NCBI GenBank assembly: GCA_947478725.1 | Contig: CANJWZ010000016.1 | Coordinates: forward strand, 1 to 64,000 | Direction of reading: 5' to 3' | DNA: 64,000 nucleotides | Source: Comamonadaceae bacterium | GTDB taxonomy: Bacteria > Pseudomonadota > Gammaproteobacteria > Burkholderiales > Burkholderiaceae_C | Shown: positions 18,037 through 29,228 of the stretch, piece after piece | How positions within the stretch are numbered: position 1 is the stretch's first letter | Layout: each line of letters opens with the position of its first letter | Notes under the pieces: model-generated | Databases searched by the model: none | The model's input: only the letters and a program-made list of their open reading frames with translations | Told to the model about the DNA's origin: nothing | Made by a program: the position numbers and the translations under genes

Positions 18037-18888
18037 ATGAACATGCAGGCATCCCCACCGACCTTCCTCGACATGCTGCGCACGTCAGAACAACAAAACC
18101 AGTCCATGCTGTGCGTGGGCCTGGACCCTGAGCCGACGCGCTTTCCCGGCAAGCTCAAGGGCAACAGCAACAAGATTTATGACTTTTGCGCCGCGATTGT
18201 CGACGCCACCGCTGACCTGGTCATCTCTTTCAAACCGCAAATTGCCTACTTTGCCGCGCACCGCGCCGAAGGCCAGCTGGAGCGCCTGATGGAACACATG
18301 CGCCGCGCTGCGCCCAACGTGCCCATCATTCTGGACGCCAAGCGCGGCGACATCGGTGCTACCGCCGAGCAGTACGCGATCGAGGCTTTCGAGCGCTACG
18401 GCGCGGACGCCGTCACCCTCTCACCCTTCATGGGCTTTGACTCGGTGGAGCCGTATTTGAAGCACGCGGGCAAAGGGGCGTTTTTGCTGTGCCGCACGTC
18501 CAACCCCGGCGGTGACGATTTGCAAAACCAGCGCTTTGCCAGTGTGGAAGGCCAGCCCCTGCTGTACGAACACGTCGCCCGCCTGGCCCAAGGCCCGTGG
18601 AATCTCAACGGCCAGCTCGGCCTGGTGGTCGGTGCGACTTATCCGGCTGAAATTGACCGGGTTCGCACCGTCGCGCCGACTTTGCCGCTGCTGATACCCG
18701 GCGTGGGCGCCCAAGGCGGCGACGCCGTGGCCACGGTACGCGCCGGCTGGCGACCCAACGCACCCATCATCGTCAGCTCTTCGCGGGCGATTTTGTATGC
18801 GTCTGGCGACGATGATTTTGCTGAAGCTGCAAGGACAGAGGCGGTCAAGACGCGGGATGTGTTGCAGGCGGCACGGGGGGCGCTGTAG
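18037..18888 (+). CDS. pyrF: Orotidine 5'-phosphate decarboxylase (type 2)
   Basis: 283 residues, last step of UMP synthesis. The catalytic Asp/Lys cluster is seen in [13 protein letters not shown], and the phosphate-binding end in [12 protein letters not shown]. The long form (about 270-280) is the group found in actinobacteria and many betaproteobacteria. ATG at 18037; the open frame extends upstream into the EamA promoter region but has no family similarity there. Confidence 0.93.
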   Translation: MNMQASPPTFLDMLRTSEQQNQSMLCVGLDPEPTRFPGKLKGNSNKIYDFCAAIVDATADLVISFKPQIAYFAAHRAEGQLERLMEHMRRAAPNVPIILDAKRGDIGATAEQYAIEAFERYGADAVTLSPFMGFDSVEPYLKHAGKGAFLLCRTSNPGGDDLQNQRFASVEGQPLLYEHVARLAQGPWNLNGQLGLVVGATYPAEIDRVRTVAPTLPLLIPGVGAQGGDAVATVRAGWRPNAPIIVSSSRAILYASGDDDFAEAARTEAVKTRDVLQAARGAL

Positions 18889-19059
18889 TATCGAGAGCAC
18901 TCGATTTGATCAGAGCCAACCAGTCCCTTGGGAAGATGTCAACGACTGGCTTTTTGAGTTGACTTCGCAGGCTGATCGATGACATGAACGGCTCCAGAAA
19001 AGTTGTTATTCAGATGCACTGTTAATGAAATACGATTGACCAGTGCCAGCGACCCACCT

Positions 19060-19971
19060 TTAACGCCGCCTGACGATGCCACCCAGCATCACACAAGCCA
19101 GCGCCGCCACCACCAGTGCAATGCCGGCCCACTGCCACGGCGTGATGACTTCGCCCAGCACCAGCATGCCGGTGGCCAGCCCCACAACTGGCACGCCCAG
19201 GCTGAACGGTGCAACCTTGTTGGCGGGGTGGCGTTTGAGCAGCCCCGTCCACAAGGTGTAACCCAGGATGCTGGCCATCCAGCCGAGGTAGGCAACGGCC
19301 AGCCAGCTGCTGGCGCGTGCATCCAGCCACTGCCAGCGGACTTCAGGCGCATCAAACGCGACAGACAGCGCCACGAATGGCACGATGGCGACCGAGCTGC
19401 TCCACACCACAAAAGCCAAAGGCGAGTAGTCGTCGGTCAGCTGCTGCACCCGTCGCGCGACGATGTTCGAGGCCGACCACATGGCCGCAGCGCACAGCGT
19501 GAGCAACAAGCCAAACAGGCTGGCTGAACTACTGCCCACCTCAGCAGGCTGAAGGTAGTTCAGCAAAAAGCAGGTCAAGCCCAGGGCGGCCAGCAGCATG
19601 CCGGCTTGCAAGGCGCGGCTGGCGCGCTCCCCCAGCAGTACAAAACCAAACAGGGCGGTAAAAAACACCTGGGTTTGCAACAACACAGAAGCCAGCGCCG
19701 CCGTCATCCCGACCTTCAGGGCCAAGAACAAAAAACCAAACTGCCCCACGCCCTGGAAAAGGCCATACATCAGCAACCATTTGCGTGCTATCGGCGGCGG
19801 CTTGATGAACAGGATCAGCGGCAGCACCGCAAACACATAACGCACAGCACCCAACTGCAAAGGCGTGAAGTCTCGCAGTGCGAACTTCATCACCACGAAG
19901 TTGAGCCCCCACACCACCACAACGACCAACACTGCCGCCAGGTCACGGCCCGTCAGTCGGCCAGCTGTCAC
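19060..19971 (-). CDS. EamA/DMT-family transporter, coupled to uvrA
   Basis: 303 residues with ten hydrophobic segments in two EamA repeats; starts [20 protein letters not shown]. Predicted inner-membrane metabolite exporter of unknown substrate. Its GTG start overlaps the uvrA stop (GTGA), so it is the second gene of a uvrA operon. Not closely similar to the other EamA protein at 17.1 kb. Confidence 0.85.
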   Translation of the reverse strand: MTAGRLTGRDLAAVLVVVVVWGLNFVVMKFALRDFTPLQLGAVRYVFAVLPLILFIKPPPIARKWLLMYGLFQGVGQFGFLFLALKVGMTAALASVLLQTQVFFTALFGFVLLGERASRALQAGMLLAALGLTCFLLNYLQPAEVGSSSASLFGLLLTLCAAAMWSASNIVARRVQQLTDDYSPLAFVVWSSSVAIVPFVALSVAFDAPEVRWQWLDARASSWLAVAYLGWMASILGYTLWTGLLKRHPANKVAPFSLGVPVVGLATGMLVLGEVITPWQWAGIALVVAALACVMLGGIVRRR

Positions 19972-22900
19972 AGCAAGCGTGCCAAGTAGCGCCCGGTGTG
20001 GCTGGCCGTATTCGCTGCAATATCTTCCGGTGTGCCCACGCCCACGACCGTGCCACCACCGGCCCCACCTTCGGGCCCCATGTCAATCAGCCAATCGGCG
20101 GTTTTGATGACGTCCAGGTTGTGCTCGATCACCACAATCGTGTTGCCTGCATCGCGCAGCTGGTGCAGCACTTTGAGCAGCAAGTCAATGTCGGCAAAGT
20201 GAAGGCCAGTGGTCGGCTCGTCCAAAATGTACAACGTGCGGCCGGTGTCTTTTTTGCTCAGCTCTAAGGCCAGCTTGACGCGTTGCGCCTCGCCGCCCGA
20301 CAGCGTGGTCGCGGCCTGGCCCAGCTTGATGTAGCTCAGGCCAACATCGAGCAACGTGTGCAATTTGCGGGCGATGGTGGGCACGGCTTTGAAAAACTCG
20401 GCAGCGGCTTCGACCGTCAGGTCCAGGATTTGCGCAATATTTTTGCCCTTGTACTGCACCTCCAGCGTTTCGCGGTTGTAACGCATGCCTTTGCACACGT
20501 CGCAGGGCACATACACGTCGGGCAAAAAGTGCATTTCTACCTTCACCACGCCGTCGCCCTGACAAGCCTCGCAGCGGCCACCGGCCACGTTAAAGCTGAA
20601 CCGGCCCGCGCCGTAACCGCGTTCGCGGGCCGTGTTCATTTCAGCCAGCAGCTCGCGAATGGGGGTGAACAACCCGGTGTAGGTGGCCGGGTTGCTGCGC
20701 GGCGTGCGGCCTATCGGGGACTGGTCGACGTTGATAACTTTGTCAAAGTGCTCAATGCCTTCGATGCTTTCATGCGCGGCGGGCTCGTCGTGAGCGCGGT
20801 ACAGGGTGCGGGCCACGGCCGCGTACAGCGTGTCGTTGACCAGCGTTGACTTGCCCGAACCCGACACGCCCGTGACACAGGTCAGCAAGCCGACCGGGAA
20901 TTCAACGCTCACATTTTTCAGATTGTGGCCGGTCGCATTGATGACGCGCAGCGCCTGCATGTCGCCCAGCGTGGCCTGGTGCTGTGCCTCACGGGCGGCG
21001 CGCCTTTCATAGGCCGGGCTGGGTGCAAAGCGCGATGGTTTTTTAAGCGTGAAGGCGTTTTCTTTTTTAACCGTGGGCAACCAGGCCGTACGGTGCTCAG
21101 GCACCGCAATTTTGAGCGTTTGCGCCAGGTACTTGCCGGTCAATGAATTCGGGTTGTCACGCACTTCTTCGTAGGTGCCTTGCGCCATCACGCGGCCACC
21201 GTGTATGCCTGCACCCGGGCCCATGTCAATCACATGGTCAGCGGCACGAATCATGTCTTCGTCATGCTCGACCACCAGCACACTGTTGCCGATGTCGCGC
21301 AGGTGTTTGAGCGTGCCAATCAGCCGGTCGTTGTCGCGCTGGTGCAGGCCAATGCTGGGCTCGTCAAGCACATACATCACGCCGGTCAGGCCAGAGCCGA
21401 TTTGTGAGGCCAGCCGGATGCGCTGGGACTCGCCTCCCGACAGGGTTTCAGCACTTCTGTCCAGGCTCAGGTAATTCAGGCCCACATCGTTTAAAAACTT
21501 CAGGCGCAGGCCAATTTCGCGCACCACCTTGCCTGCAATTTCACCTTTGGCTCCCGACATTTTGAGCTGGTCAAAATAAGCAAAGCTTTCACGCAGGGTG
21601 ATGCTGCTGATATCAAAAATGGTGCGCTTGACAACGCTTCCCTGTGCGTCCGGCGCGCCGACCAAATACACGTGCCGGGCTTCTTTGCGCAGTCGTGTGC
21701 CCTTGCAATCAGGGCAGGGCTGCTCGCTGCGGTAGCGCGCCAGCTCTTCGCGCACGGTGCTGGAATCCGTTTCGCGGTAGCGGCGGTCAAAGTTGGGGAT
21801 CACGCCTTCGAACGGGTGCTTTTTGTTGACCTTTTTACCCTGCGAGGCGCCCGAGTCCATGATGTACGAAAACTTGATCTCCTCGCTGCCCGAGCCGACC
21901 AGAACCACCTGCTGCACCTGCATGGGCAGGTCTTCAAAAGCGGTTTCGATGTCAAACGAATAGTGTCTGGCCAGGCTTTCGAGCATTGAAAAATAGTAGC
22001 CGTTGCGCCTGTCCCAGCCCTTGACGGCGCCGCTGGCCAAGCTCAATGACGGGAAGGCAACAATGCGCGCCGGGTCAAAAAATTCTTTGTGACCCAAGCC
22101 GTCGCAGCTAGGGCAAGCGCCGACCGGAGAATTGAACGAAAACAGGCGCGGCTCCATGTCCGCCAGCGAATAGCTGCACACCGGGCAAGAAAACTTGGCA
22201 CTGAACAGATGCTCTTTGCCGGTGTCCATCTCCAGCCCAATGGCTTTGCTGTCGGCCAGGCGCAGAGCAGCTTCAAAGCTCTCGGCCAACCTTTGGGTTT
22301 GATCGCTGCGTGACTTGAGGCGGTCGATCACCACATCAATGTTGTGTTTCTCGGTTTTTTTGAGTTTGGGCAGCTCGTCAAATTCATAGGCATGGCCATC
22401 CACCCGAAAACGCACGTAGCCCTGGGCCTGCATGTCAGCAAACAGCTCGGCAAATTCGCCTTTTTTCTCGCGCGCAACCGGCGCCAGAATCATCAGCTTG
22501 GTGTCTTCCGGCAAGGCCAACACCGAGTCCACCATTTCGCTCACGCTTTGCGCTTGCAGCGGCAAATCATGCTCCGGGCAAAACGGCGTGCCTGCACGTG
22601 CGAACAGCAGGCGCAAATAGTCATGAATCTCGGTGACCGTCCCGACAGTGGAGCGCGGATTGTGTGAGGTGGCTTTTTGTTCAATCGAAATCGCTGGCGA
22701 CAGCCCTTCGATCATGTCCACATCGGGCTTGTCCATCAGCTGCAAAAACTGCCGGGCGTAAGTGCTCAAGCTTTCAACATAACGGCGCTGGCCTTCGGCG
22801 TACAGCGTGTCGAAAGCCAGGGACGACTTGCCTGAACCGCTCAAACCCGTGATCACCACCAATTGGTTGCGCGGAATATCCAGGTCGATATTTTTCAAAT

Positions 22901-22982
22901 TGTGCGTGCGCGCACCCCGAATGCTGATGCGCTGAGCCGCTAAAACACTGGCCAGGTAGTGGCTGTCGGTAGGAGAGTTCAA
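19968..22982 (-). CDS. uvrA: Excinuclease ABC subunit A
   Basis: 1,004 residues, damage-recognition ATPase of nucleotide excision repair. Two ABC modules: Walker [15 protein letters not shown] and [13 protein letters not shown], signatures LSGGESQRI and [11 protein letters not shown], and zinc-binding pairs CPVC...CPSC and CEAC...CDVC. It begins with TTG at 22982, giving a ~20-residue lead before the usual start [13 protein letters not shown]; no nearer ATG exists. Divergent from ssb, a classic arrangement. Confidence 0.95.
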   Translation of the reverse strand: MNSPTDSHYLASVLAAQRISIRGARTHNLKNIDLDIPRNQLVVITGLSGSGKSSLAFDTLYAEGQRRYVESLSTYARQFLQLMDKPDVDMIEGLSPAISIEQKATSHNPRSTVGTVTEIHDYLRLLFARAGTPFCPEHDLPLQAQSVSEMVDSVLALPEDTKLMILAPVAREKKGEFAELFADMQAQGYVRFRVDGHAYEFDELPKLKKTEKHNIDVVIDRLKSRSDQTQRLAESFEAALRLADSKAIGLEMDTGKEHLFSAKFSCPVCSYSLADMEPRLFSFNSPVGACPSCDGLGHKEFFDPARIVAFPSLSLASGAVKGWDRRNGYYFSMLESLARHYSFDIETAFEDLPMQVQQVVLVGSGSEEIKFSYIMDSGASQGKKVNKKHPFEGVIPNFDRRYRETDSSTVREELARYRSEQPCPDCKGTRLRKEARHVYLVGAPDAQGSVVKRTIFDISSITLRESFAYFDQLKMSGAKGEIAGKVVREIGLRLKFLNDVGLNYLSLDRSAETLSGGESQRIRLASQIGSGLTGVMYVLDEPSIGLHQRDNDRLIGTLKHLRDIGNSVLVVEHDEDMIRAADHVIDMGPGAGIHGGRVMAQGTYEEVRDNPNSLTGKYLAQTLKIAVPEHRTAWLPTVKKENAFTLKKPSRFAPSPAYERRAAREAQHQATLGDMQALRVINATGHNLKNVSVEFPVGLLTCVTGVSGSGKSTLVNDTLYAAVARTLYRAHDEPAAHESIEGIEHFDKVINVDQSPIGRTPRSNPATYTGLFTPIRELLAEMNTARERGYGAGRFSFNVAGGRCEACQGDGVVKVEMHFLPDVYVPCDVCKGMRYNRETLEVQYKGKNIAQILDLTVEAAAEFFKAVPTIARKLHTLLDVGLSYIKLGQAATTLSGGEAQRVKLALELSKKDTGRTLYILDEPTTGLHFADIDLLLKVLHQLRDAGNTIVVIEHNLDVIKTADWLIDMGPEGGAGGGTVVGVGTPEDIAANTASHTGRYLARLL

Positions 22983-23273
22983 GGCTGGTGACCGCGTTTA
23001 AGACAACCGACCATCATAGCGAAAACACGTGGGTCGCAGTGGTCAAAGGGCGGCAGCTTTCATAGCCTTGTCGCCCTGTCTGGCGATTTGCACCATGGCT
23101 GGTCGAGCCGCCTGACCAGACTGGCAGACGACAGGGTGGGCGCGGCATTTGCTGGAAAGTCGGCGATATCCACTGGTTTTGCGCGTGTCGGTTCAGGCAC
23201 TTTGCCTGCCAGCGTAAGCGCAGCCCCAGTATTGGCTTGAGGGTGAATTGAAGATGGATCGCCAGTGCGGGTT

Positions 23274-23293
23274 AAACTGTTAAAAACCAGTTT
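23274..23293. promoter_or_regulatory. Inverted repeat in the uvrA-ssb intergenic region
   Basis: AAACTG-TTAAAAAC-CAGTTT, a perfect 6-bp inverted repeat with 8-bp spacer, 17 bp before the ssb ATG. It resembles a LexA box but the CTG-CAG spacing is 8, not the usual 10, so the repressor is uncertain. The remaining uvrA-ssb gap (22983-23273) shows no recognisable gene. Confidence 0.35.
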
Positions 23294-23310
23294 TTATCAA
23301 GGTACCTGCC

Positions 23311-23799
23311 ATGGCATCCATCAACAAAGTCATCATCGTCGGCAACCTGGGCAAAGACCCAGAGATGCGCAGCTTCCCCAATGGCGACCAGATCGCCAAC
23401 GTCTCGATAGCCACCACCGATCGCTGGAAAGACAAAGCCACCGGCGAGATGAAAGAAGCCACCGAGTGGCACCGCATCAACTTCAATGGCCGTTTGGCTG
23501 AAATTGTGGGCCAGTACCTGAAAAAAGGCTCTCAGGTCTATGTTGAGGGCAGCCTGCGCACCCGCAAATGGACGGACAAAGACGGGGTTGAAAAATTCAC
23601 CACCGAGATCCGTGCTGACCAGATGCAGATGCTGGGCAGCCGCCAGGGCATGGGCGGCGGCGCATCTGATGGTGATGACGGTGGCGGCTATAGCGCGCCA
23701 CGCACAGCGCCGGCAGCCCGACCTGCCCAGCCAGCAAAACCAGCCCCTGCCAAAGCGGCCAGCGGTTTTGACGACATGGACGACGATATTCCGTTTTAA
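23311..23799 (+). CDS. ssb: Single-stranded DNA-binding protein
   Basis: 162 residues. N-terminal OB fold ([34 protein letters not shown]), a Gly/Pro/Ala-rich linker and the acidic tip DMDDDIPF that binds repair and replication partners. Normal size and layout for a housekeeping SSB. Divergent from uvrA. Confidence 0.96.
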   Translation: MASINKVIIVGNLGKDPEMRSFPNGDQIANVSIATTDRWKDKATGEMKEATEWHRINFNGRLAEIVGQYLKKGSQVYVEGSLRTRKWTDKDGVEKFTTEIRADQMQMLGSRQGMGGGASDGDDGGGYSAPRTAPAARPAQPAKPAPAKAASGFDDMDDDIPF

Positions 23800-23980
23800 A
23801 GTCGCAGGCGCCGATGCGAACCCAAAGCCCGCTGTGCGTGGTTTTTTTTGCGGATGGACGCTGGCTTTGAAACACTAAATACTTTCGTTTACAAACAATC
23901 GCCGCTTTAAGAAAAATCCAAATTTAGCATTCGCACGATTCAAGTGCACAGATTTGCTTACCTCCAAAACGACGCCTCGC

Positions 23981-25396
23981 ATGACCCGACATCACCCCTT
24001 GATCAAAGCCTGCCTGCTGACCCTTACCACGGCGGTCACACTGGTTTGCACACCGGTGCGTGCTGACAGTATTGAACCCCTCGCCGCCATTTTGAACACT
24101 CCCGGCAGCGCTGGTCTGGGCATAGCGGTGAGGTCTATCGCATCACCCTACTTGGGAGGCGGCACCCGTTCCGACCTGCTGCCGCTGTATTTGTATGAGG
24201 GCGAACGGCTTTTTTTACATGCCAACCGCGCAGGTATCAAGCTCTTCAACGAGGGCAGCGGCCAGGACGGTCAGCGGATTGACCTGTTTGTCGAGCAGCG
24301 CTTAGAGGGCTTTGCATTAGACCGGATGCCTCCCAGACTGACCGGGATGGCTAAAAAAGATCCCGGCATTGATGTGGGGCTGGCTTACCGCCTGCGCCAG
24401 AGCTGGGGCACACTGCGCGCCGAGCTGATGCGCGACGTGGGCAGTGTATCGCGCGGCAACGAAGCCCGACTGGGCTACGGCTACGAATGGCGCTCGGGAC
24501 CATGGTCTCTGCGGCCCGATGTCTCCGTGTCCTGGCGCGACGCGAAACTGAACGACTATTACTACGGCGTGCGGGTCAACGAGGCCATCTCAGGCCGCGC
24601 CGCCTATGCGCCGGGCTCGGGCATCCAGTCAGAACTGGGCCTGTATGGCTCCTACGATGTGTCTGAGCGCTGGCGCTTGCTGGCGGGCGTGTCTGCAACG
24701 GTGCTGGGCACATCTGTCAAGAACAGTCCGATTGTCGAAAAGCGCACCCTGCCAGCCATGTATATCGGCGCGGCCTACGACTTTGGCAGCCCTCAACGAC
24801 AGCGTCGCGAGGGGGCCGAAGATACATCGCCCACTTATGTCAAGCTGATGTACGGCAAGGCAACCGAGGACGGCTGCCACCTGGCCAGGATTATCACTGC
24901 GCGCTGCCTGTCGACGGCCAAGATCAACGCCACCAACATCGCAGGCGTGCAGCTAGGCAAGCCGTTTGTTCAGAGCCTGAACGGCTGGCCGCTGGACCTT
25001 GCGGGCTACGTGGGCCTGGCGTACCACGACGAGCGCGGCCTGCAAGCCAACGGCGCGCAGCTGGATGTGTTCATGAAAGCGATTTACTATGGCTTTCCGT
25101 GGAGCGAACGCGTCAAAACCAGGCTGGGCCTGGGCGTGGGCCTGTCAGCGGCGCAGCGCGTACCCTACACCGAAGTCATCAGCCAAACCGGTAAAACCAC
25201 GTCTCGCCTGCTGAACTACCTGGACCCAACAATTGACGTCAGCGTGGGCGACCTGTTTGGCGTGCGCTCACTGAAAGACGCCTTTGTTGGTTTTGGCGTC
25301 TCGCACCGCTCTGGCGTTTTTGGCGCGTCGCGCCTGCTGGGCAATGTCAGTGGCGGCTCCAACTACATTTACACCTATGTCGAGACAGCGTTTTGA
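23981..25396 (+). CDS. Outer-membrane protein: MipA/OmpV-like domain plus a second barrel-like domain
   Basis: About 471 residues. Signal peptide MTRHHPLIKACLLTL to VRA. Residues ~30-270 fit the MipA/OmpV family (PLYLYEGERLFLHANRAGIK, NDYYYGVRVNEA, and strand-like alternation ending in YDFG). A further ~200 residues continue with TYVKLMYGK and end with FGVSHRSGVFGASRLLG, GGSNYIYTYVETAF, which resembles the last strands of acyloxyacyl-hydrolase (PagL-like) or unclassified barrels. Typical MipA is only ~250 residues, so this is a two-part protein. Start chosen for the signal peptide; an ATG 27 bp upstream is possible. No clear ribosome site. Confidence 0.7.
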   Translation: MTRHHPLIKACLLTLTTAVTLVCTPVRADSIEPLAAILNTPGSAGLGIAVRSIASPYLGGGTRSDLLPLYLYEGERLFLHANRAGIKLFNEGSGQDGQRIDLFVEQRLEGFALDRMPPRLTGMAKKDPGIDVGLAYRLRQSWGTLRAELMRDVGSVSRGNEARLGYGYEWRSGPWSLRPDVSVSWRDAKLNDYYYGVRVNEAISGRAAYAPGSGIQSELGLYGSYDVSERWRLLAGVSATVLGTSVKNSPIVEKRTLPAMYIGAAYDFGSPQRQRREGAEDTSPTYVKLMYGKATEDGCHLARIITARCLSTAKINATNIAGVQLGKPFVQSLNGWPLDLAGYVGLAYHDERGLQANGAQLDVFMKAIYYGFPWSERVKTRLGLGVGLSAAQRVPYTEVISQTGKTTSRLLNYLDPTIDVSVGDLFGVRSLKDAFVGFGVSHRSGVFGASRLLGNVSGGSNYIYTYVETAF

Positions 25397-25450
25397 GCGC
25401 TATAAAGTTAGTAGCTTCTCGTCTCTATTTTTATTGGCCTGGAGGCTGAT
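25397..25450 (+). repeat. Dispersed palindromic repeat, family 1, copy after the MipA-like gene
   Basis: GCGCTATAAAGTTAGTAGCT then TCTCGTCTCTATTTTTATTG and GCCTGGAGGC. It starts at the base after the stop codon of the upstream gene and lies between two convergent genes. Confidence 0.7.
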
Positions 25451-25484
25451 TCAACACCAAATCAGCGCAAACTGGCGCGAAAAG

Positions 25485-26654
25485 CTAGTTGGCTTTGTTT
25501 TGCACGTTGCTGCTGGCAATCACCCCGCCACCCAGGCACACGTCGCCGTCGTACAGCACCGCCGACTGACCGGGGGTGACAGCCCACTGGGCCTGGCTAA
25601 AAACCAGCTGGCAACCGGTGCTGCTGCTGGCCACCAGGTCGCAGGGCGCATCCGCCTGGCGGTAACGGGTTTTAGCGGCCATCGAGCACGGCGCTGGCGG
25701 GCTGCCTGATACCCAGCTGCAATCCTGCGCGCTGAGTTCAGTGGACTGCAGCCAGCGGTGGTCGTGGCCTTGCACGGCCCACAGCGTGTTGCTGTCCATG
25801 TCCTTGCGGGCCACAAACCACGGCTCGTGTGCGCCAACACCGCGCTGGCCCAGGGCCTGCACGGCTTTGAGGTCTGCGCCTTTGGCTTTGACGCCGCCAA
25901 TGCCTAAACCCGAACGCTGACCCAGCGTGTAAAAGCTCAAGCCCACATGCTCGCCCAGCACGCGGCCTTTGTCGCTCTTGATGGGGCCGGGCGCTTTGGC
26001 GATGTAGCGGTTTAAAAAATCCCTGAACGGGCGCTCGCCAATAAAGCAGATGCCGGTGGAGTCTTTCTTTTTGGCATTCGGCAGCCCAATCTCGTCGGCA
26101 ATGCGCCGAACTTCGGTTTTTTGGAGCTCGCCCACCGGGAACAGCGTTTTGGACAACTGCGCCTGGTTCAGGCGGTGCAGAAAATAACTCTGGTCTTTGG
26201 CCGGGTCCAGGCCTTTGAGCAGTTCGAACCGCTGGCTACTGCCGTTTTGCCGGACGCGTGCATAGTGCCCGGTCGCCATTTTCTCGGCACCCAGGCGCAT
26301 CGCGTGGTCTAAAAAGGCCTTGAACTTGATTTCGGCGTTGCACAAAATATCCGGATTCGGCGTGCGGCCCGCCTGGTACTCGCGCAAAAATTCGGCAAAC
26401 ACCCGGTCTTTGTAGTCGGCAGCAAAGTTGACATGCTCCATCTCGATGCCAATCACATCGGCCACGGCAGCGGCGTCCACAAAGTCGATGTTGGACGAGC
26501 AAAACGCGTCGTCATCGTCGCCCTCCCAGTTCTTCATGAAGATGCCGATGACTTCATGGCCCTGTTGCTTGAGCAGGTAGGCTGTGACTGCAGAATCAAC
26601 ACCGCCGCTCAGACCCACGACGATCCGCTGTTTCGCAGCCAACCTATTGACCAC
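25485..26654 (-). CDS. mnmA: tRNA-specific 2-thiouridylase
   Basis: 389 residues, thiolates U34 of tRNA Lys/Glu/Gln. PP-loop [13 protein letters not shown] at the N-terminus, [13 protein letters not shown], and the catalytic cysteine pair in [11 protein letters not shown] and [12 protein letters not shown]. Begins with GTG at 26654, two bases after the hprK stop, so it is downstream in an hpf/ptsN-hprK-mnmA run. Confidence 0.95.
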   Translation of the reverse strand: MVNRLAAKQRIVVGLSGGVDSAVTAYLLKQQGHEVIGIFMKNWEGDDDDAFCSSNIDFVDAAAVADVIGIEMEHVNFAADYKDRVFAEFLREYQAGRTPNPDILCNAEIKFKAFLDHAMRLGAEKMATGHYARVRQNGSSQRFELLKGLDPAKDQSYFLHRLNQAQLSKTLFPVGELQKTEVRRIADEIGLPNAKKKDSTGICFIGERPFRDFLNRYIAKAPGPIKSDKGRVLGEHVGLSFYTLGQRSGLGIGGVKAKGADLKAVQALGQRGVGAHEPWFVARKDMDSNTLWAVQGHDHRWLQSTELSAQDCSWVSGSPPAPCSMAAKTRYRQADAPCDLVASSSTGCQLVFSQAQWAVTPGQSAVLYDGDVCLGGGVIASSNVQNKAN

Positions 26655-26656
26655 GC

Positions 26657-27607
26657 TTACTCACCACGCTCCATGGCCTGACGGTGTCGCTCCACAAACT
26701 CCTGATACGTATTGATGCCGCGCAGCTGCAAGATCGCGTTACGCACAGCGGCTTCCACCAAAACGGCGATGTTGCGGCCGGCTTCGACCTGAATGATGAC
26801 CTTGCGAACGGGTATGCCCAGCACGTCCTGGTTCAAAGGCTCGTACGGGATGCGCTCGTACTCGCGCTCCAGGGTCTCGCGGCGCACCAGGTGCACGATC
26901 ATTTTCAGCCGCATCTTGCGGCGCACGGCGGTCTCGCCAAAAATCGCCTTGATGTCGAGCAGGCCAATGCCGCGCACTTCCAGCAGGTTTTGCAGCAGTT
27001 CGGGGCAGCGCCCTTCGATGGTGGTCTGGTTAATGCGGTACAAGTCGACCGCGTCGTCGGCCACCATGCCGTGCCCGCGCGAGATCAGCTCCAGCCCCAG
27101 TTCGCTTTTGCCCAGGCCGGACTCGCCGGTGATCATCACGCCCAGGCCCAAAATGTCCATGAACACGCCGTGCATCGAGGTGCGGTCGGCAAAGTGCTTG
27201 GACAAATAGGCGCGCAGAACGTCGATGACAAAAGCAGCAGACTCGGGGGTCGCGAACATGGGCAAGCCAGCCCGCTCACACATGGACAGCAAGGCATCAG
27301 GTGCGGTTTGTCCGTCGGCCATGATCAGCACCGGCGGCTCCAGCTTGATGATGCGGGAGATGCGGCGCACGCAGGCGTCGTCACCCGCGTTCAGCAGATA
27401 GGCCACTTCGCGCTCACCCAGAATTTGTACCCGATAAGGGTGAATGTAATTGAGGTAACCCACCAGGTCGGCACCGGAACGCGCGGCCCGAACCGCCACC
27501 TCGTCAAAACGCCGCTCGGAAGCGCCCAGGCCAGCGACCCATTCCCACTTCAGGTTGGCGCGGTGGTCTTCAAATAAAACGTCCGCACTGATGGCTGTAG
27601 GTTTCAT
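26657..27607 (-). CDS. hprK: HPr kinase/phosphorylase
   Basis: 316 residues. Walker [16 protein letters not shown], catalytic [11 protein letters not shown], and the C-terminal signature [10 protein letters not shown] plus [13 protein letters not shown]. In proteobacteria it phosphorylates Ser of HPr and sits in a nitrogen-PTS gene group, linking carbon or nitrogen state to regulation rather than sugar uptake. ATG at 27607 overlaps the ptsN stop (ATGA). rapZ, which often follows, is replaced here by mnmA. Confidence 0.95.
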   Translation of the reverse strand: MKPTAISADVLFEDHRANLKWEWVAGLGASERRFDEVAVRAARSGADLVGYLNYIHPYRVQILGEREVAYLLNAGDDACVRRISRIIKLEPPVLIMADGQTAPDALLSMCERAGLPMFATPESAAFVIDVLRAYLSKHFADRTSMHGVFMDILGLGVMITGESGLGKSELGLELISRGHGMVADDAVDLYRINQTTIEGRCPELLQNLLEVRGIGLLDIKAIFGETAVRRKMRLKMIVHLVRRETLEREYERIPYEPLNQDVLGIPVRKVIIQVEAGRNIAVLVEAAVRNAILQLRGINTYQEFVERHRQAMERGE

Positions 27608-28065
27608 GCCGCAGATTTCCAGGAGGCAATCAGCTGATGCAGCGCGGGGGCATCGGTGGCGGTTTTGATCTGCTCGCGCAGCGCGCTATCGCTGAGCAGT
27701 TCGGCGATTTCAGACAAAATTTCAAGGTGTTTCTGGGTGGCCGCTTCAGGCACCAGCAAAAAGATCAGCAGGGCGACCGCCTGCTCGTCAGGCGCATCAA
27801 AACCGATCGGTGTGTTCAACTGAAAAACAGCGGCCATCGGCGCTTTGAGCCCCTTGATGCGACCATGCGGAATGGCAACGCCATGACCCAATCCCGTCGA
27901 GCCCAAACGTTCGCGTGCGAACAGACTGTCAGTGATCAGCGCGCGGTTCATCCCGTGCAGGTTTTCAAACAGCAGGCCGGCTTCTTCAAAAGCACGCTTT
28001 TTGCTGGTCGCTTCAACGCTGACCAGAACCTGAGTGGAGGGCAAAATTTGCGAAAGACGGTTCAT
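27604..28065 (-). CDS. ptsN: Nitrogen-PTS EIIA protein
   Basis: 153 residues of EIIA-Ntr fold; the phosphorylated His is in [12 protein letters not shown]. It receives phosphate from NPr and controls potassium uptake and other targets in relatives. ATG at 28065 is preferred over an in-frame TTG 12 bp upstream. Coupled to hprK by a 4-bp overlap; separated from hpf by a terminator. Confidence 0.93.
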   Translation of the reverse strand: MNRLSQILPSTQVLVSVEATSKKRAFEEAGLLFENLHGMNRALITDSLFARERLGSTGLGHGVAIPHGRIKGLKAPMAAVFQLNTPIGFDAPDEQAVALLIFLLVPEAATQKHLEILSEIAELLSDSALREQIKTATDAPALHQLIASWKSAA

Positions 28066-28125
28066 AGGGGTCGACAAGTCGGCAAATTATGCACTTTAAG
28101 CAGGGTTTGCACGACACACGCCCAT

Positions 28126-28151
28126 AAAAAAGCCGCCTGGTGTGGGCGGCT
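28126..28151 (-). terminator. Intrinsic terminator after hpf
   Basis: Minus strand: AGCCGCC-CACACCA-GGCGGCT followed by TTTTT. A 7-bp GC-rich stem with T-tract, 40 bp after the hpf stop and before ptsN, so ptsN probably has its own promoter or depends on read-through. Confidence 0.8.
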
Positions 28152-28191
28152 AGCGTCAAAGCGACCGATTGTCAGGCCATGATTGGCGCTA

Positions 28192-28536
28192 TTACTGCGC
28201 GAACATCTGCTCCTGTCGCTTGGCCGCGACGTGGTGATGATCCTTGATTTTGGTTTTGTGCCGTGCCACCTGGCGGTCCAGCTTGTCGGTCAATTCATCG
28301 ACGGCGGCATACAAATCGGCGTGTGAGCTTTCTGCAAAAATGTCACGCCCTTTGACGTGCACGTTGCATTCGGCTCGCTGGCGGCTGTCTTTTTCTTTCA
28401 TGTTGTCTACCGTCAGAAGCACTTTGACGTCGACCACCTGGTCAAAGTGACGGGTAATTCGGTCCAGTTTACTGGTCACGTAGCCGCGCAGTGCGGGGGT
28501 GACTTCAAGATGGTGGCCACTGATCGTCAGGTTCAT
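28192..28536 (-). CDS. hpf: Ribosome hibernation-promoting factor
   Basis: 114 residues, the short/middle form: [20 protein letters not shown] at the N-terminus, then [10 protein letters not shown] and [21 protein letters not shown]. Binds 30S subunits in stationary phase and promotes 100S dimers. ATG at 28536 has AGGAGTC 8 bp upstream. Usually rpoN lies upstream in this cluster; here there is a 692-bp gap with no rpoN. Confidence 0.93.
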   Translation of the reverse strand: MNLTISGHHLEVTPALRGYVTSKLDRITRHFDQVVDVKVLLTVDNMKEKDSRQRAECNVHVKGRDIFAESSHADLYAAVDELTDKLDRQVARHKTKIKDHHHVAAKRQEQMFAQ

Positions 28537-29049
28537 ACAAAAGACTCCTTGGAAAGGAAGGCACGGGACACAAAAGCTGCCGGGTAAGGCAGCGACGGAA
28601 ATTACGCGCTTGAAGTTACTATGCGCGCTAGTTCAGTACATTGCAACCTCCCCGGACACAAATAAATGCAAATTTTTGTATTATTTGGCGCATGTTTGCA
28701 AGGCCGTATTCGGCATGGCCGGGCCTTCCCGCATCCGGCTGACTTTCACAGCCCATCACCATGACACATGCGATGGCGTCAAGCGCGATCAAGTCGACAG
28801 GTAGCGCGGGTTTTTGGCGCCGCCGGCCAACTAAAACTCGCTGGCCAAGCTGGTCAAACTGGGCGAGGTGGGCAGCAAAGGCAGCCGCAGTGGCGCGGCC
28901 ATGGCCAGTGATGGGCTGTGTGAACCAGGTTTTGTTGAAGCCCTGAGGCGCTGGGCGAGCGCGATGCGTCTGCGCGCAAAGACGAGTTACTGGCGTTTTT
29001 TAGCTGAATCCTTTGCCGTCTCCAGGTAGAAAGACTCCTTGTGCAGTGC

Positions 29050-29176
29050 GATAATCTACCCATCTTCATTACGGAGAAATCCTTGGAAACCAGCAGTACC
29101 AGCTAGCTTTCAACACCGCAGACAGACGCTCGACGTTGTTTAAGGGGTTGGAAGCGAAGCACCCCCCCTTTTTTTG
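29050..29176 (+). ncRNA. Candidate terminated leader or small RNA upstream of corA
   Basis: A GATAAT -10-like box at 29050 is followed by ~90 nt and then a strong hairpin-T tract at 29142-29176, 52 bp before corA. A transcript begun at the former would stop there unless read through. No open frame of note and no known riboswitch class recognised. The rest of the hpf-corA gap (28537-29049) has no gene that I recognise; a stretch at 28840-29005 has coding-like base use but no family match. Confidence 0.35.
29142..29176 (+). terminator. Intrinsic terminator in the corA 5' region
   Basis: AAGGGGT, a 12-nt loop (TGGAAGCGAAGC), then ACCCCCCCC and seven T residues. It points into corA and would end transcripts before the coding region, which suggests attenuation or an independent small RNA. 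Confidence 0.65.
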
Positions 29177-29228
29177 TCACTGCTCTGGCAGCTTCTTAAG
29201 CCCAGACTGACACAACCGGACATCCGTC

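Noticed and set aside
18889-18982. Coding-like stretch ending PVPWEDVNDWLFELTSQADR after pyrF
   Set aside because: Looks a little like an antitoxin tail, but it has no start, no partner toxin and no firm family match.
26684-27577. 297-codon plus-strand frame opposite hprK
   Set aside because: Shadow of a well-marked gene; composition (His, Gln, Val rich) is typical of antisense frames.
28757-28946. 61-codon frame in the hpf-corA gap
   Set aside because: Arg/Trp-rich with no motif and no ribosome site; a different frame there looks more coding-like but has no start and no family match.
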